Origin: Verpa conica
Lineage: Eukaryota; Ascomycota; Pezizomycetes; Pezizales; Morchellaceae
Reading direction: 5' to 3'
Assembly: GCA_033030425.1 (NCBI GenBank)
Contig: JAUFSD010000004.1
Coordinates: forward strand, 496,001 to 560,000
Length of the DNA stretch: 64,000 bases
This document shows positions 45,640 to 59,598 of this stretch, piece after piece. Made by a program: the position numbers and the translations under genes. Under the pieces are notes generated by a model, which was not told the origin of the DNA, did not search any database, and saw nothing but the letters and a program-made list of their open reading frames with translations. Within the stretch, counting starts at the first letter, position 1. Every line of letters begins with the position of its first letter.

Positions 45640-48600
45640 GATGGAAGACAGTGAAGACGTTATAGCTCACTATCAGCGCCGCCAGGATGTGGTGCTGGTT
45701 TCCTGATTATGGTAGATGATCGTTGTTAATGCCGAGCCGGGCTGTGATTGGTAGTGTTTTACATAGCTCTAAAGAAGAGTTTTTTGACAACTCTAGACCA
45801 AGATACCCAATGTCAATGATTTCAACAACTGTTTTTGCTTGTGTACCTTACAGAAGTGGGGGAAAGTATGGCTACCCGAGTACTTGGTGACTCTAAATTC
45901 ATACTTCATGACTCCCAGCAGAAAATCTGTACAGGAACTCAGGATAACAGCTGAATAGTAATAACAAGTTACTGAATGTGTCTCGTTGTCAGGAATGCTA
46001 TAATAATATAATATGCCGACCTTGGACATCTTGCAGTTTTCTACTATATCTTAGTAACTAGGCCCTGTAACGCGACGCGGAGACTTTGATTTATTTTCAG
46101 TCCATCCTATGAGTCTTATAGACTTGGCCTCCAGGGTGGAAAGATTTGGTTAGCACTGTAATCATCAATGAAGAAGTGAATAATTCTTCATCTCACCTAG
46201 GAAAAATACATAAACCCATCATTCAACGCTTCCGCTAAATTAACCGGATAATGTATGTAGTCCTTCTAACACGAGTTCATGAACCATGAACCAATACCAC
46301 TCCTGGGAATTTCCTATTCACTGGTACTTTTCGGAACATGAAGGGAAGATTAAACACAAACCACAGAATGCCGGGTCCCATAAATCCCTTAACCCCGATA
46401 ACCCCGAGATTCAACAAACTATAGTACTCGCACCAGGCTGTCCCAGCTTAGGAAAAAGTTTGCTAAAATCTTACATGTAAATTGCCTCCAAGGCCATTCG
46501 TATTTGCTCTCTATGAATAGTCCTGATAAATCTTTATTGTAGTACTATCTTCGGGTAAAACTGGAGGGGACCGAGAGATAAGGTAATTCTCGGTAGCTAG
46601 TGTCAGTAATTTTATCTATTCAGGTCGCCTACATGATCAGCAAAGAACGGAGGGGAGATTTTAATTCTAAACTAATCGAATAATGCTCTCCAGTTAGTAA
46701 TTTTAGAATAGGGAGGTTTAGTCGACTCGTGTTCGTATCTGTGTTCGAGATGTGGATTGTTATTAGTGCCGAGCCTAGTTACCACTTCAGTTCCCATATA
46801 TCGGTGCTGGTGTTTCCACCCCCTAGAATTTAGGGGTTTTGAAAGTTCGGGGCCCTTGGGACCTAAGTTGCACTAATGAACCCTTTCAGAACCACAGGAG
46901 CCTCACTTTTTATTAGGTTGAGATTAATTAGCTGCCCCATCTCTGAATTTAGTAAAACCCACCTCCCCCCCTAATACGAGTCCTTTCAGTGGAGCCAGAT
47001 TTTTTGATGAATCTGAGACCACCAAGTGTTGGTTCGTATGATCAATTGCCTAAGCCCAGTGGGGGGGGTTCGGCTTGTGGGTGAGCGGGCCAGACAGAGA
47101 TACCGGATCCTCTCGTATCCGCTCTAAGGGCCTAGGGTATACTATTTCACACCTATCTGAGAAATAAACCCCTGAATTCCATAGGTTTCTTTTTAAGGTT
47201 GCGCACAGGCTTTCTAAATAGCACAAACTAGGCCCCCACCATAGCTAGTTCCGTCAATGAGACTTCATCAATGGTTAGTGAAGATTAACTTGTGCCAGTG
47301 AATTAAGTTTCCATAGATTTATTATTACCTTTTAGCTCTAGGCTCAGCAGCCCTTGGATCTCACTATAAGACTAGTACGAAGAAGGCTGTGAACGGAAAA
47401 ACATCTAGAGAACCATAAAACCACCAAACACACAAGGTGTGGACCTTTATGACTAAAAGAACTTGATGCCAAAATGAATAAAGTAGTTTATTTAATTGGT
47501 CTACCTCTTAAGAGTTTGATCGGCAATGATCAACTGTTGTATCGAGTGGATTTTTGTAATCAGGCCACTTTACAATATTTGACCTTGAGTCTCTGCAGCG
47601 AACAACGCACACATAATTCCAATAGTTACGGCTTAAGTGTGCAAAAACTGCTCTATATAGCACTCATATCCAGAAGAAGGAAAGCCGTGCACCAGCAGCC
47701 ACCCAGTTTGCAACTGCTCGTGAGTCATCGCCAGTCATAACGAGTGACATACTATGATTCAACCAATCGTCTTCTACGAGTCGGTACCACTAGGCGCTCG
47801 TACCTTTGGTTTACTAAACCGCCAATCCGTGTGGTAATGGTTTCCCGTCCCTCAGGAAAGGTTGGGGTGTAGTACAGAGAATACGACCATTGTGTAACAA
47901 TTCTTTCCGCTATCCCGAGGCAGCCTATAAGCGAGGGTGCAGAAAGTGCAAGAAAAAAATGCGTAGACATATCTGATATCAGATCAGCCTTTGCAGTCAT
48001 CTTTAGGGTTATAATTGATCAGAGACAAAAAGTGCAAATGCTTGTTCCGAACCGCATACCAGGGTGAGTAACAGTTTTTGAGAATATACATGTATGTATT
48101 TGGCAATGGGGCAGGTCGATGATTACGTGTATATTTCTTTAGGGAATATTCTCTGGGAAATTCTAGAGTCATAGGAGCGGGTAGGTAATATGCGGATCAA
48201 AGCTAGGCTATGACTCCACCAGCGGAAAACATTTACCTACTAGACATAGCTTGCATTATATAATTTGCATCTTAAAGCAGCTGCCATGGAATAAGGACTT
48301 GAATTAACGTTCTTCTTGTCTGACATCATACGAATAAATGCATGACGATCAACGGTTGTCCGTAAAAAGTTTGTGGAGCCGCACGTTGCTGCCCAGCAAG
48401 TGAATAGGAAAAAGCTTGCCCACCACTTTACGCGTTATCGGGTTGTGTAGGTACTCGGCCGGGAAAGCTTATTTTATTGGGCCAGGGCTTGAGTCAGGGC
48501 CAGGCTAATGTCTCGCCGAATCCCGCGCGACGGTCTTTCAAATTTCCACCCATGTTGAATTAGGAATGGGAATTATGTAGTTACTAGCCATAATAGGCAA

Positions 48601-49441
48601 AAAGAGCCTTTAAAGGTTTGCATTCTTGCTATGCATAGATGTATCTCTGACTCGCTCTCAAGAGTTATCTTTGTTTCAAGCTGGGAGTATTGAGATGAGG
48701 CTTCATTTATTGAAGGTTTTCTAGGGGTGGCAAAATGCTAGTATATGTAGTATAGGGGGGGTTTAGATGTAAAATAGCCCCCACTGGCGCCCTGGCCATC
48801 CCGATATTCTATTGTATGCTAGTAGGATCCTGCACCGCGCGTCTGGTCGGTCTAGTTTCATTAGATTTCCCGTGCGTGAGCATCGGTACTCCGCAGCAAT
48901 CCGGATCAGGTAGCCACCAGTCCAAACAACACCTTGTGGGGGCGTTATTCCTTGTATCACACGGAAGTTGGTCGTTCCGAGATTTCAACGAGATTGGAGA
49001 TATAGAACACAAGGCGAAGTATCTATTTAACGACTTCCCTCAAGCTCGATTCTTCTCCCATTAGCAGAGTAGACGTTCTTTAATCCTACCTCAACTTGCT
49101 CGGTTTAGGTGTTTTCCGTAAAGTGAGTACATAATCCGCCTGTCCTTAGCAAATAGTTCCCTATATGCAAAACGACATATCCTCTATTCCTTATTGAGTT
49201 TTTATCCGCACCGGCTGCGTGCCGAGGCCGCCGAAGCCCAACTAGCAAATCCATTACTGACTTACGGCCCCGTAACCGGTAGAATAAAAGGAGCGGCAAT
49301 ATCTGGGGATCTATTTAATAGTAATAGCAAGGAGCCGTCAAATTCACATTACGAACAAAGAAGACTCTTCAACGTTTCCATCCGTTTCTGGCCATCGTGC
49401 CTCTACAATCAACCACCGCGCCATCATCCTCCGTGCCGACA
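45640..49441. other. 3.8 kb gene-poor region, 5' flank of the ABC transporter
   Basis: No gene is supported. Short open frames (for example 47474-47740 on plus, 47752-48000 on minus, 48809-49064 on both) have no motif and no exons to join. A small perfect stem CCCCTA/TAGGGG with a 5-base loop lies near 46820. The last 350 bp before 49442 are less AT-rich and probably form the transporter's promoter and leader. Confidence 0.5.
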
Positions 49442-52400
49442 ATGACATCCTCAAACTCGGGCATTCCCGAGCTCTCGGAGAAAGTTGAGGCTGCATCTAA
49501 AGCTTCATCCACCGTCCACTCACCTAGTATCACAAGGCTCGACTCCCATATCGTCAAAGTCGAGAAGGATAGTTCTGAAGCGGAAGATCCGCTTAAGCAT
49601 CTGCCTGCTGCAGAGGCATCAATTATTCGTCGACAGCTTGAAATACCGGATGTGAAATTATCATATATTTCTCTATTCAGATACGCAACCACCAATGATA
49701 AGATTATTATTGCCGTGGCTGCGCTGTGTAGTATTGTCGGCGGTGCTATCATGCCACTTATGACAATTTTATTTGGCCAACTTGCAGGTGTATTTCAAGG
49801 TTTTGCACTGGGTACACTCTCACCGGATGATCTGCAAAGTGAGGTGAACAAATTTACGCTGTAAGTATTATTTATCCTTAGAACCTAGGGGGGCATACTC
49901 TAACATGTTATCTGTAAACAGCTATTTTGTATACATGGCTATCGGCGAATTCGTGGTAGTCTATATCGCCACCGTCTCATTCATCTACACTGGAGAGCAC
50001 ATGAGTCAAAAGATCCGTGAACAATACCTCGCTGCTATCCTCCGCCAAAATATTGCCTTTTTTGATAAACTTGGCGCTGGAGAAATCACAACCCGCATTA
50101 CCGCTGATACCAATCTTATCCAGGAAGGTATCTCCGAGAAAATAGGGCTCACGCTTACTGCACTGGCTACTTTCTTCACCGCCTTCATCATTGGGTTTAT
50201 CAAGTCATGGAAGCTCACTCTAATTCTATTCTCCACTGTCATTGCGATTACACTTATCATGGGACTTGGTTCCACTTTCATGGTGAAGTATAACAAACAG
50301 TCTCTCGCATCCTACGCAGAAGGTGGTACTGTCGTTGAGGAAGTCATCTCGTCAATTCGCAATACAACCGCATTCAGCACCCAGGAAAAGCTAGCGAAGC
50401 AATACGATAATCATCTTCAGGTTGCTCAGACATGGGGCGTAAAGATGAGGTTTTCTCTCGCGATTATGTTGAGTTTCATGATGTGTATTGTTTACCTCAA
50501 CTACGGGCTCGCATTCTGGCAGGGTAGTCGCTTCATCGTCAGTGGAGATATAAATCTCTCTGCTATCCTTACTGTCTTGCTTGCTGTTCTTATTGGAGGT
50601 ACTATTCCCATAATTTATCTTTTTGTTTGAAAACATGAAGTACTGATCGTTGATATGTATAGCTTTCTCCCTTGGTAACGTTGCACCAAACATTCAAGCC
50701 TTCGGCACCGCTGTCGCTGCTGCTGCTAAGATTTTCTCTACTATCGACCGTGTCTCACCTCTCGACCCTGCATCCGAGGAGGGTGATAAGTTGCCACAAG
50801 TGCAAGGAACTATTGAGCTGAGGAACATTAAGCATATTTATCCGTCACGTCCTGAGGTTGAAGTTATCAAGAACATGAACATCATTATTCCAGCTGGGAA
50901 AGTCACAGCTCTTGTGGGTGCCTCCGGTTCTGGGAAGTCAACTATCATTGGTCTCGTCGAGCGCTTTTACGATCCCGTTGGAGGGCAAGTGCTACTTGAT
51001 GGTCACGATATCTCTACTCTGAACCTTCGTTGGCTACGTGAGAATATCTCTCTTGTATCCCAAGAGCCCGTCCTATTCGGGACAACAATCTTCGGTAATG
51101 TCTGCCATGGTCTCATCGGTACTAGGCATGAAAATGCTACCGAAGAGGAGAAGCGCAAACTCGTCGTCAACGCTTGCATCATGTCCAACGCCGACGGCTT
51201 TATCCGCTCACTCCCTGAAGGTTACGAGACCAATGTTGGTGAACGTGGATTCCTCATGTCTGGTGGTCAAAAGCAGCGTATTGCAATTGCCCGCGCCATT
51301 GTCTCCGACCCGAAGGTTCTCCTCCTCGATGAAGCCACCTCCGCACTTGACACGCGCTCAGAAGGTGTCGTCCAAGCTGCTCTTGATGCTGCCTCACAGG
51401 GACGTACTACGATTGTTATCGCGCATAGGTTATCGACTATTAAAACTGCCGACAATATTATTGTCATGCAGAATGGAGAGATTGTTGAATCTGGTACCCA
51501 TGATAAACTCCTTGAGCGTAGGGGCGCTTACTATAACCTTGTTGAGGCCCAACGTATCTCCGCAGAGAAAGAACAGCATGCATCTAAAACTGATGGGGGT
51601 GAAATCGACGATGATGAGAAACTGAAATTGACGCTCTCCCACACCAACACAAAGGGTGGCGCACCAGTCGATCCTGAAGACCTCGAATTGGGAAATAAGC
51701 TCAACCGCACTGGCACTAGTAAATCAAAGAGCTCTGTAGCACTCGCCAATCGCACTGCTGAGAAAAAGCAAGAGTACTCGTTGTGGACACTCATTAAGCT
51801 TACCGCCGGCTTTAATAGGACTGAAAAATTGTACATGTGTACTGGCCTCTTCTTTTCGATCATTGCGGGTGGAGGATATCCTACTCAAGCCATCTTCTTC
51901 TCGAAATCTATCGTTGCGCTATCACAGCCACCTTCAGGCTATGACCAACTCCGCAAAGACGCCAGTTTCTGGTCGCTTATGTACCTCATGCTTGCGATTG
52001 TTCAGTTTATTGCGTACTTTGCACAGGGTATCACTTTCGCTATCTGCTCTGAGCGTCTTGTCCGTCGCGTTAGGAATCGTGCATTCCGCACTATACTCCG
52101 TCAAGAAATCGGTTACTTTGATCGTGAGGAGAATAGTACTGGTGCTCTTACTTCTTTCCTCTCTACCGAGACTACTCACATGAGCGGTATCTCTGGTGTT
52201 ACTCTTGGAACCCTCCTTATCGTGTCAACAACCCTCATTGCAGCGATCGCAGTCTCCTGTGCGATTGGGTGGAAGCTCGCACTTGTGTGTACCGCCACCA
52301 TTCCCGTTCTCCTTGCTTGCGGTTTCTTGCGCTTCTTTATGTTGTTGAGATTCCAGCAGCGGAGTAAGAAGGCGTATGAAAGTTCTGCATCATTCGCTTG

Positions 52401-53598
52401 CGAGGCTACTGCGGCAATTAGGACTGTTGCGAGTTTAACGAGGGAAAAGGATGTGTGGGATGTCTACCATAAGCAACTTAGGGCCCAAGCGAAGAAGAGT
52501 ATTGTTTCTATTCTCAAATCCTCCTCCTTGTATGCGGCCTCTCAGTCTCTTATGCTACTCTGCTTCGCTATCGGGTTTTGGTATGGCGGAACCTTGATGA
52601 AAACACATGAATACGACATGATGCAGTTCTTCACTGTTTTTGCAGCCATCATCTTTGGAGCTCAGTCAGCCGGTACTATCTTTTCTTTCGCGCCTGATAT
52701 GGGTAAGGCTCGTGCTGCGGCTTCGGAGTTGAAGGCGCTATTTGACCGCGTCCCGGAAATCGACACATGGAGCAATGAGGGAGCGCCGGTTGAGAATATG
52801 GAGGGTGCCATTGAATTCAGAGATGTACACTTCCGTTATCCGACCAGACCTGAACAGCCTGTACTCCGTGGACTCGACTTGGTGGTAAAACCTGGGCAAT
52901 ATGTAGCTCTCGTTGGTCCTTCTGGATGTGGAAAGAGTACGACAATTGCACTCATTGAAAGATTTTATAACCCCCTCTCTGGAGGTGTCTTCGTGGACGG
53001 CCAAGAGATCTCGACACTCAAGATCAACGAATACCGGAAGCATCTCGCGCTTGTGTCCCAAGAACCGACTCTATATCAAGGTACAATTAGGGAGAACATC
53101 CTCCTTGGTGGTGATCGTGAAAGTATTCCGGATGAGGAAGTTATCGCAGCTTGTAAAGCCGCAAACATCTACGATTTCATTGTAAGCTCAACCTTCTTCA
53201 TAGATAAAACATAAACTAATAACCTATAGATGTCACTCCCCGAAGGTTTCTCTACTGTCTGTGGTTCAAAGGGTGCTCTTCTCTCAGGTGGTCAGAAACA
53301 ACGTATCGCCATCGCACGTGCCTTGATCCGTAACCCCAAGATCCTCCTTCTCGACGAGGCCACCTCGGCGCTTGATTCAGAGTCGGAGAAGATTGTACAA
53401 GACGCACTCGATGCTGCCGCAAAGGGAAGGACAACAATTGCCGTTGCGCATAGGTTGAGCACTATCCAGAAGGCAGATGTTATCTACGTTTTTGATGCTG
53501 GGAGGATTGTGGAAGCTGGAACGCATAACGAATTGCTCGGGAAGAGGGGCAAGTATCACGAGTTGGTTAATATGCAAAGTTTGGGAAAGAGCGAGTAG
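49442..53598 (+). CDS. Full-length ABCB (MDR/P-glycoprotein type) transporter
   Basis: ATP-driven export of hydrophobic compounds across the plasma membrane. Four exons, 49442-49860, 49922-50598, 50663-53181 and 53230-53598, give 1327 residues in the TMD-NBD-TMD-NBD order. A cytosolic N-terminal stretch (about 1-95) precedes the first membrane helix. NBD1: Walker [10 protein letters not shown] (about 450), signature LMSGGQKQR (about 564), Walker [13 protein letters not shown] (about 584). NBD2: Walker [10 protein letters not shown] (about 1117), signature LLSGGQKQR (about 1223), Walker [13 protein letters not shown] (about 1243). Both D-loops and H-loops (AHRLSTI) are intact, so both ATP sites look active. 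A charged linker lies at about 680-740. The start is the first ATG in frame; the frame runs further up only via GTG. It resembles mould AtrD/Mdr1-type pumps; the substrate is unknown. Confidence 0.95.
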
Positions 53599-56405
53599 GA
53601 GGTGCATTTTTAATGGTATAGTTATGAGCTGGCTGATGTGGTAATGAGCTTGTAAAAATGGCAGGACCTTTTGTTTGCCTGTGCCTTTTGGTATAGTATC
53701 AGGTGGTAGGGAATGATTTTCTTTTGGTAGGCGAGTGGGATTTTTTATATACTTTGTTAATTGGTATCGTGGCGCAAGAGTTTTTTTATGTTACAGATCT
53801 CTTGGGTTTTTTTTAAATCTGTATATTATCATATTTTCCCCCTCTTTACTCTTATTTGGGTGGTGTTGTCTTAAAGTTTGTTTAAACGGATATAGATTTT
53901 ACTGGATTTTACGATATCACTCGTGATGTCTGTATGGAGTGGATACTCTATAAAAGTAGTTTTAATGAAATTGAAGGTCTCCAGAAGTCTCAATATAAGT
54001 AGGAACGAAGGAAGTATAGGAAGCTACTCGCCTATAAATAAAGTCTAACGATCAGTGATGTACCAGTACTACATAACGGGGCGAGACTAATGCTCAAAAC
54101 CTTGTTAAGGTGATACTTGAACAACTACTACCCTTTTCACTGAGGAGCCTGACATAACCTTTGGTAGTTCTTTAATTTGTTTGATAATTTCCTCTCAAAC
54201 GATCTTTTCCTAGTATATAGCTATATAAGCGATCGTCAGAATTTATTTTTGGGCGAGTATGTGTACCCAGTTAGCGATATAGTCATGATATATCACTCGA
54301 TAAACTACCAATGCCAAATGTTGGGATATGGCTACTTAATCAGGTATAGCGTGGGTATCTAAGCAGGTATTGCTGTGGTGACGCTTACATATTGAGTAAG
54401 CCTATGGAGGGCTTGGAATAGGGTTTCTCTAGGTTTTAGGGCATCGTCAATCGGTCTATATATATATGGGGTATGGAAGCGCTTCTCTAGAGACTCTCCT
54501 AGTCTGCTAAGTTGCTGAGATACTCTATATCAACTCCATAACCTTTTCACCAAACACTGAGTATCGTAAATGGATGAATTAATCATAGATACATGGACAC
54601 TGAGTGTCGTTACTGAAATACATGTAGATGGGCTTTATTCAACCATTTGAATTTTTGATAACAAAAATAAGTCCTACTACACCCTCGCTACCCCAGCTAC
54701 ATCTACATACCATAGCCACTTCATAGCTAGGTTCACTCCACCACAGAGTTCACTCCTATCGCCACATAGAATGTCCCCAGACCCCCAAATACACTCCTCC
54801 CATTCCAAACATGGGCCCAGGAGGGATGCAAGGCTGTCTTCAATATTCTCTCGGCAAGCCTTCTAAAATCTCCTATGCTTGCACGTCTCCTTATCCCCCA
54901 CGAATTTGCCCAGATCCGTGTAGCAGATATGTGGACGCGCCGACACTACTTCTTCGAAGAAAAATGGTATGCTCGGGCTGAGTTGGCCACCACCTTTATC
55001 ACATGGTGCTCGGGTCCTCGAAAACGTAGATATGAAGCACAGGGTACGCTACGTGCTCTTATGTAAAGCCAATCTTGAGCTTTCTCGGTCGCTGTAATTA
55101 TTCGTGGGTGAAGAGGAGAGTGTATGTACGCTAAAACCTAAACTACCATTGGCTCTGGGTAATGAAGAGAGTGGATTGAGTAAGGGTTTGATAGGATTGG
55201 TTGTTGGATGTTGAAGAGTTTGCTATGTACAAGTAAGAGGGTAGCCGAGAATCTGGCATAGGAGGAGAATATGCGATTTGACCAACATCTACAGGAGGAT
55301 GTAGAGATGAGGAGGGAAATAGAGAAGAGGGGTTTTGAAGCGGGGAGTGAAAGGGAAATAGAGAAAGGGAAGGTACTTTGTGATTTTTGTGCGGCGTTCT
55401 TTGTTTCCTTATTGATATAAGGTATCTATTGATGCTGTATCCTGGCGTTTTTTCTGATTCAGGTGTGTTCTTTTATTATAGTGTAGTCTACGAATTAAAC
55501 TCTATATGTATTGTGGACTGGTATAACTTAAGTACTTATTATATGCGGAGTTTCCTTCTACAGTAGGTGGAAAGCAACCAAGAGAATTTAAGACTGTATT
55601 CCGGTGCGGTCAAACTTTAGTCAGAATAGAGTAGAAGATAGGATGCGAGTGATTACTTATCTAATGGTAGAACGGGAGATAGTTATGAATAGAAGATGAA
55701 GACAGAGCTATAACCAGAAAAGACTAAGATGTTTGAAGAGTGGAGGGGGAGGGGGGGGTTATACTTCATCTAAATTCGCTGAGTACGTGTATAATAAATC
55801 CCTAATCCTCATAAAGCCAGATAATATTTTTAAATCGTCACAAACTATCACTCGCTTACAAAATAACCAAGGTACTGAGTCTTCTGGATTTGGTATCGTA
55901 TCGTTAGTGTACCAGGAATGACACTTGAGGAAGTTATCTTAGCGGAAAGACGTACTAATTTTATTGCTTTTACCGTCGATTTACCAAACCACATAAACAT
56001 TACTAAATATTTATCTGAAAGCCAGATTTACAACACTTTTAAGCATATAACACTATCTTAATATTTATAAAGGCCTTAAACATATTTTAGCCGGGGTTGA
56101 CAAGTAAAAAAAGGCTGCTGTAATTCTATACTTTGAGTAAAGGTTATGATAACAAGGGGGTACCTGACCTATTCTAGCGAGGTAGAATACCTGATATATG
56201 GCGCTTAGATACGCCAATTTGTAAAATCCTAGCAAGGCCGTAGTTGAGATAGGAAAGAACTGTTTCTAAAGTTTCCGTATTTGACGCTGCTCCTTGTTAT
56301 ATGTTTAGCCAGTCATTAGAGGCGGACTACACTAAGTCACCAGTCTGGCAAGCCCCTACAAAGGCAGCTATAGGATTAGTCTAGGTATAGAACAAGAAAA
56401 AGGTG

Positions 56406-56432
56406 GATTCTCTTGATTCTCTTGATTCTCTT
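56406..56432. repeat. Tandem repeat, 3 x 9 bp (GATTCTCTT)
   Basis: Three exact copies of a 9-base unit sit in non-coding AT-rich sequence. Minisatellite-like. Confidence 0.8.
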
Positions 56433-57199
56433 CAAATCACTATATCTGGTGGATTACTAGCGGAAAAAGAAAAAAAGCTATATCGGGTGGTATGAGAAAC
56501 TAGGGTGTTTAATTTATGCTCATGGCGGATCACTCGGTGACTGGTTAGGTACTCTTTAGCTGATTATCCATATGACCCCAACCACCTACAGTTATTACTT
56601 GGGTTGATCCCAACCTCGTCACGTTAGCCTATCGCCATCAGCACGCGGGGTTGTACTGTTGAGTTTATTGCTTGGCGCCCACCTGGCTCCTGAGGGACGT
56701 GAGGTGTGATCTAATAAACTATCACTCGGCCTTCTCCATCATGGTTAAAAACTCGACATCAGAAGTTCTCCCAAGATGGGCTATATGTACTCGTTTTTAT
56801 CACTAGTGGCATCCCCTCAAGGGCTGGCTTACCCAAAAACTAAACTTGATGAATTAGCTTACTAGGTAACCTCCAGAGATTATAAATTTCAGTACTATAC
56901 TCGATCTGCGACAATAATCTCCAGCCTTCCCATTAAGCCACCTTTACTAGTATAGCAGTACTACCTCCCAAATCTACCCCAACCTACCCCAACCTTCCCC
57001 ACCTCCATTTATACCAACCCCCCCCCCCCAAAAAAAAAAAAAAAAAGCCAAAATACCCACTAGCCCCTCCCCACTGCAAGCTTTAAATTATCCTATCGGC
57101 CCACTTACGAGTCGGTCCGATCTCCGGTCTCAACATCGATCCCCACTCTGACAACACCAGCCAAGACAGAAAAGCTTGTACAATCAGTATATATAATGC

Positions 57200-57402
57200 T
57201 TCTTTACCCCGCAGGACCAGAAAGAAAAAATGGCCCGCGCCTTTGGGCTGCATCTGCATCCCTTGCCTTGTACCTGCCACCCGTGTAACCACCGATCAAG
57301 AAAAATATTAGCTCACCGGTACCGATACCTTGGCATTTCGGCCGGCCGCGGTCGGTTCATCCTTCTTCCCCCGCAAGACCAATTGAAAAAAACAAAAAAG
57401 CC
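57200..57402. repeat. Degenerate direct repeat pair
   Basis: Copies at 57200-57235 and 57363-57402 share TTCTT, then CCCCGCA-GACCA, an A-rich run and GCC, with several substitutions. They are about 163 bp apart. They could be an old duplication or a fragment of a small mobile element; no target-site duplication or terminal structure was seen. Confidence 0.4.
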
Positions 57403-57978
57403 AAAAAGCAGCTACTCAAATAACCGGTAAAAAAAAAAAACAAGCACCACTTCTGCCTTAGTATCCGGTAAGCGCTGGATAATCAAATCGTGAATGCCTA
57501 GTACAAAGACACCCCTACAAAAAACCAATTAAAAGTCTCATCGAGGATCTATTACAGTGGTAACCAAATAATTAATCATTGGCCTTTAATGTTTAATTCA
57601 CCTTTAGCCGTATGCTATTCTACTCCCATCCCTCAAACCTACGAATAACTCAACCAAGCCCCTACTGATTTCTATCCTACCCACCTAAAGTAAAGGAATA
57701 AACACTGGAGAGAAGAAAAAAAAAACTACAATCGAAAAAAAAAAAGCGTTGTTACCCCTACGCTACCCCCACACTACAGCCCTATACAACAATATAAATG
57801 GGCCACCTCCCTATTTTTTGCCCCCCATTCAAATACTTTCCCACCACCGGCTGCCACATCCTTTCGGACGGGTTGAGATCAAAGAAGCTCTTTATTCCTC
57901 TGGTAGAAAGGAACTCGTAAAGCACTAGTTAAGGATAGAAGGAAAACAGAAAGCAATAAGGAAATAACGTCATAATTT

Positions 57979-59598
57979 TTAGTCGGTATTCATAGTTGCC
58001 AACGCCGACCTTTTCATCGGAGGTGGTGGCGGGGGTTTCTTCAACCCTCTGCTCACCGGAGGCGGAGGCGGTGGCTGCTTCCTCGCACTACTTGTATTCG
58101 GTATATTGTTACTCGAGGTTCGGCTATTCACCTTTCCAGCACCGCCAATTGACGACGTGTTGGATCTCGCTGGAGAAGCAGAGCGGTCGTCATATGTGTA
58201 CCTATCCGGAGAACTGTGATTCGAAGAATTTGTGCTGTCAGCGAATACGTCCGTATTAACGGGTCTCAAGCTGCGTTGTGTGGGTAATGGCGGTGGTGCT
58301 CCTTGGTCTGACCTGGTTCTTCCCATCCTCTCAGATACTGGGGAGTCATAACTACGCGATACGGGCGCAGTGTTTGTCCTCTGAAACACCGGCTTCTGTG
58401 TAAGTCTGTCATCGCGGTAATCGGGTGTTGGGAGGCGGTAGGGACTAGATTTCTCTGCTGACTCTGGGGATCCGCCGGCGTTGACACGGGAACGGATTGA
58501 TGGACGTTCTACCGGTGGAGGAGGGGATTCCTCACGGATGCCGTTTCCAGAGAAAGAATGGGCCGTATCGGAGCGAGAGCGGGTTCGCTTGACCTTAGTC
58601 GTTGTTGATCTAATTATAAACGTTAGCTTCCTAGGTTACCGAAAGAGGTAGTAGCGAGATAATACCCAGCCGGCCATTTCCGTCTAACGTTCATCAAGAT
58701 GTCTCTACACCTATCATGATACTCTAGCTCCGCATCCAGAAATGCGCTCAAGTCTCCCATTGACTCGGCTTCAGATTCCTGGATATCACCCATACGGCGG
58801 AGAACATCTTCGCTAGACTCCTCGTATTTGATGCGCTGGGCCCGCAGCTCTTCCTCAACACGGAAGTCTTCACGCTTTTGTTTCTGCATCTTGGATAGGG
58901 TTGCATCATAAGCAAGTCTTCGAGACTCGAGCTTCTTGCGAGCGGCCTAGAAGAAATATACTATTAGTAATGCATTGGCTAGGCATAGACCATGAGCTTA
59001 ATTACCTGATATTCCTTCAACTGGGCCAAAGATCGTTCCAGCGACTCGAGCCAGTTCTCACTGGCCGATGCAACGTACGCATCCTGTACCCTAGCGATTT
59101 TCTCATTTGCCTGTCCCATTTCTTCGAGTCGTCAGCGGAGATCAATGAGCTAGTGTTTTTAGAGGAATATATACTGATAAGACAATTCCCGAACAAGCTG
59201 TCAGGTTCGAACTCCTCTCCATGTGTGATCATTGTCTGGGCCAAGACGTCCACAGGCAACATCTTCTCCTTAGCTTCGCCTTCCTTCTTTGCGGAAACCG
59301 ATTGGATATAGACATTCATAGATTTATGAAGCTTCTCCATTCCTATAACAGTGGCAATTTGTTAGACCAGAATAGTTTCCTAGAAATAAGGATGCGAGAT
59401 AGTACCTTCATGCCGGAGATTCATCTCCATCTCCAAGTTCTTGAACTCATCGGATGCACCAGTTTTTACTTCGCCTCCCATACGCTCCCCTGCCCATTGC
59501 TTGAGCCTGTCGAGCTTCTGGATTTTCCACGAGCATCAGAATTATCGACTTCTGATAGTGCTGGTAGGAAATGGATACTAGCTTACCTTGTTCATCAT
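57979..59598 (-). CDS. BAR-domain membrane-curvature protein (Gvp36/endophilin-like)
   Basis: Binds and bends membranes in vesicle traffic. Six exons on the minus strand: 59598-59587, 59517-59406, 59342-59175, 59121-59006, 58946-58666 and 58609-57979, giving 439 residues. The first exon encodes only MMNK. The BAR domain (about 5-230) starts KLDRLKQWAGERMGGEVKTG and has GEEFEPDSLFGNCL, WLESLERSLAQLKEYQAARK, EEELRAQRIKYEESSEDVLR and FLDAELEYHDRCRDILMNV, ending RRKWPAG, all typical of the mould Gvp36-like family. The C-terminal half is disordered, Ser/Pro-rich, and ends with two polyproline runs (PPPPPPPVSRGLKKPPPPPP) that could bind SH3 or profilin partners. There is no SH3 domain of its own, unlike Rvs167. 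Confident for the BAR part; partner binding is inferred. Confidence 0.92.

Larger units (their letters stand above)
53599..57978. other. 4.4 kb AT-rich gene-free region
   Basis: Shared 3' side of the ABC transporter and the BAR-protein gene. No gene is supported. The first 350 bp are T-rich 3' flank. A less AT-rich stretch at about 54750-55080 has an open frame of 63 codons without motif. Three tandem 9-base units GATTCTCTT lie at 56406-56432. A C10/A16 junction sits near 57020-57046. Two degenerate direct copies of about 36-40 bp lie at 57200-57235 and 57363-57402. Confidence 0.5.

Noticed and set aside
47474..48172. Open frames of 62-88 codons in the gap before the ABC transporter.
   Set aside because: No recognisable motif and no neighbouring exons; left as unsupported.
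49397..49441. Longer N-terminus for the ABC transporter.
   Set aside because: That frame start is a GTG; the first ATG is 49442.
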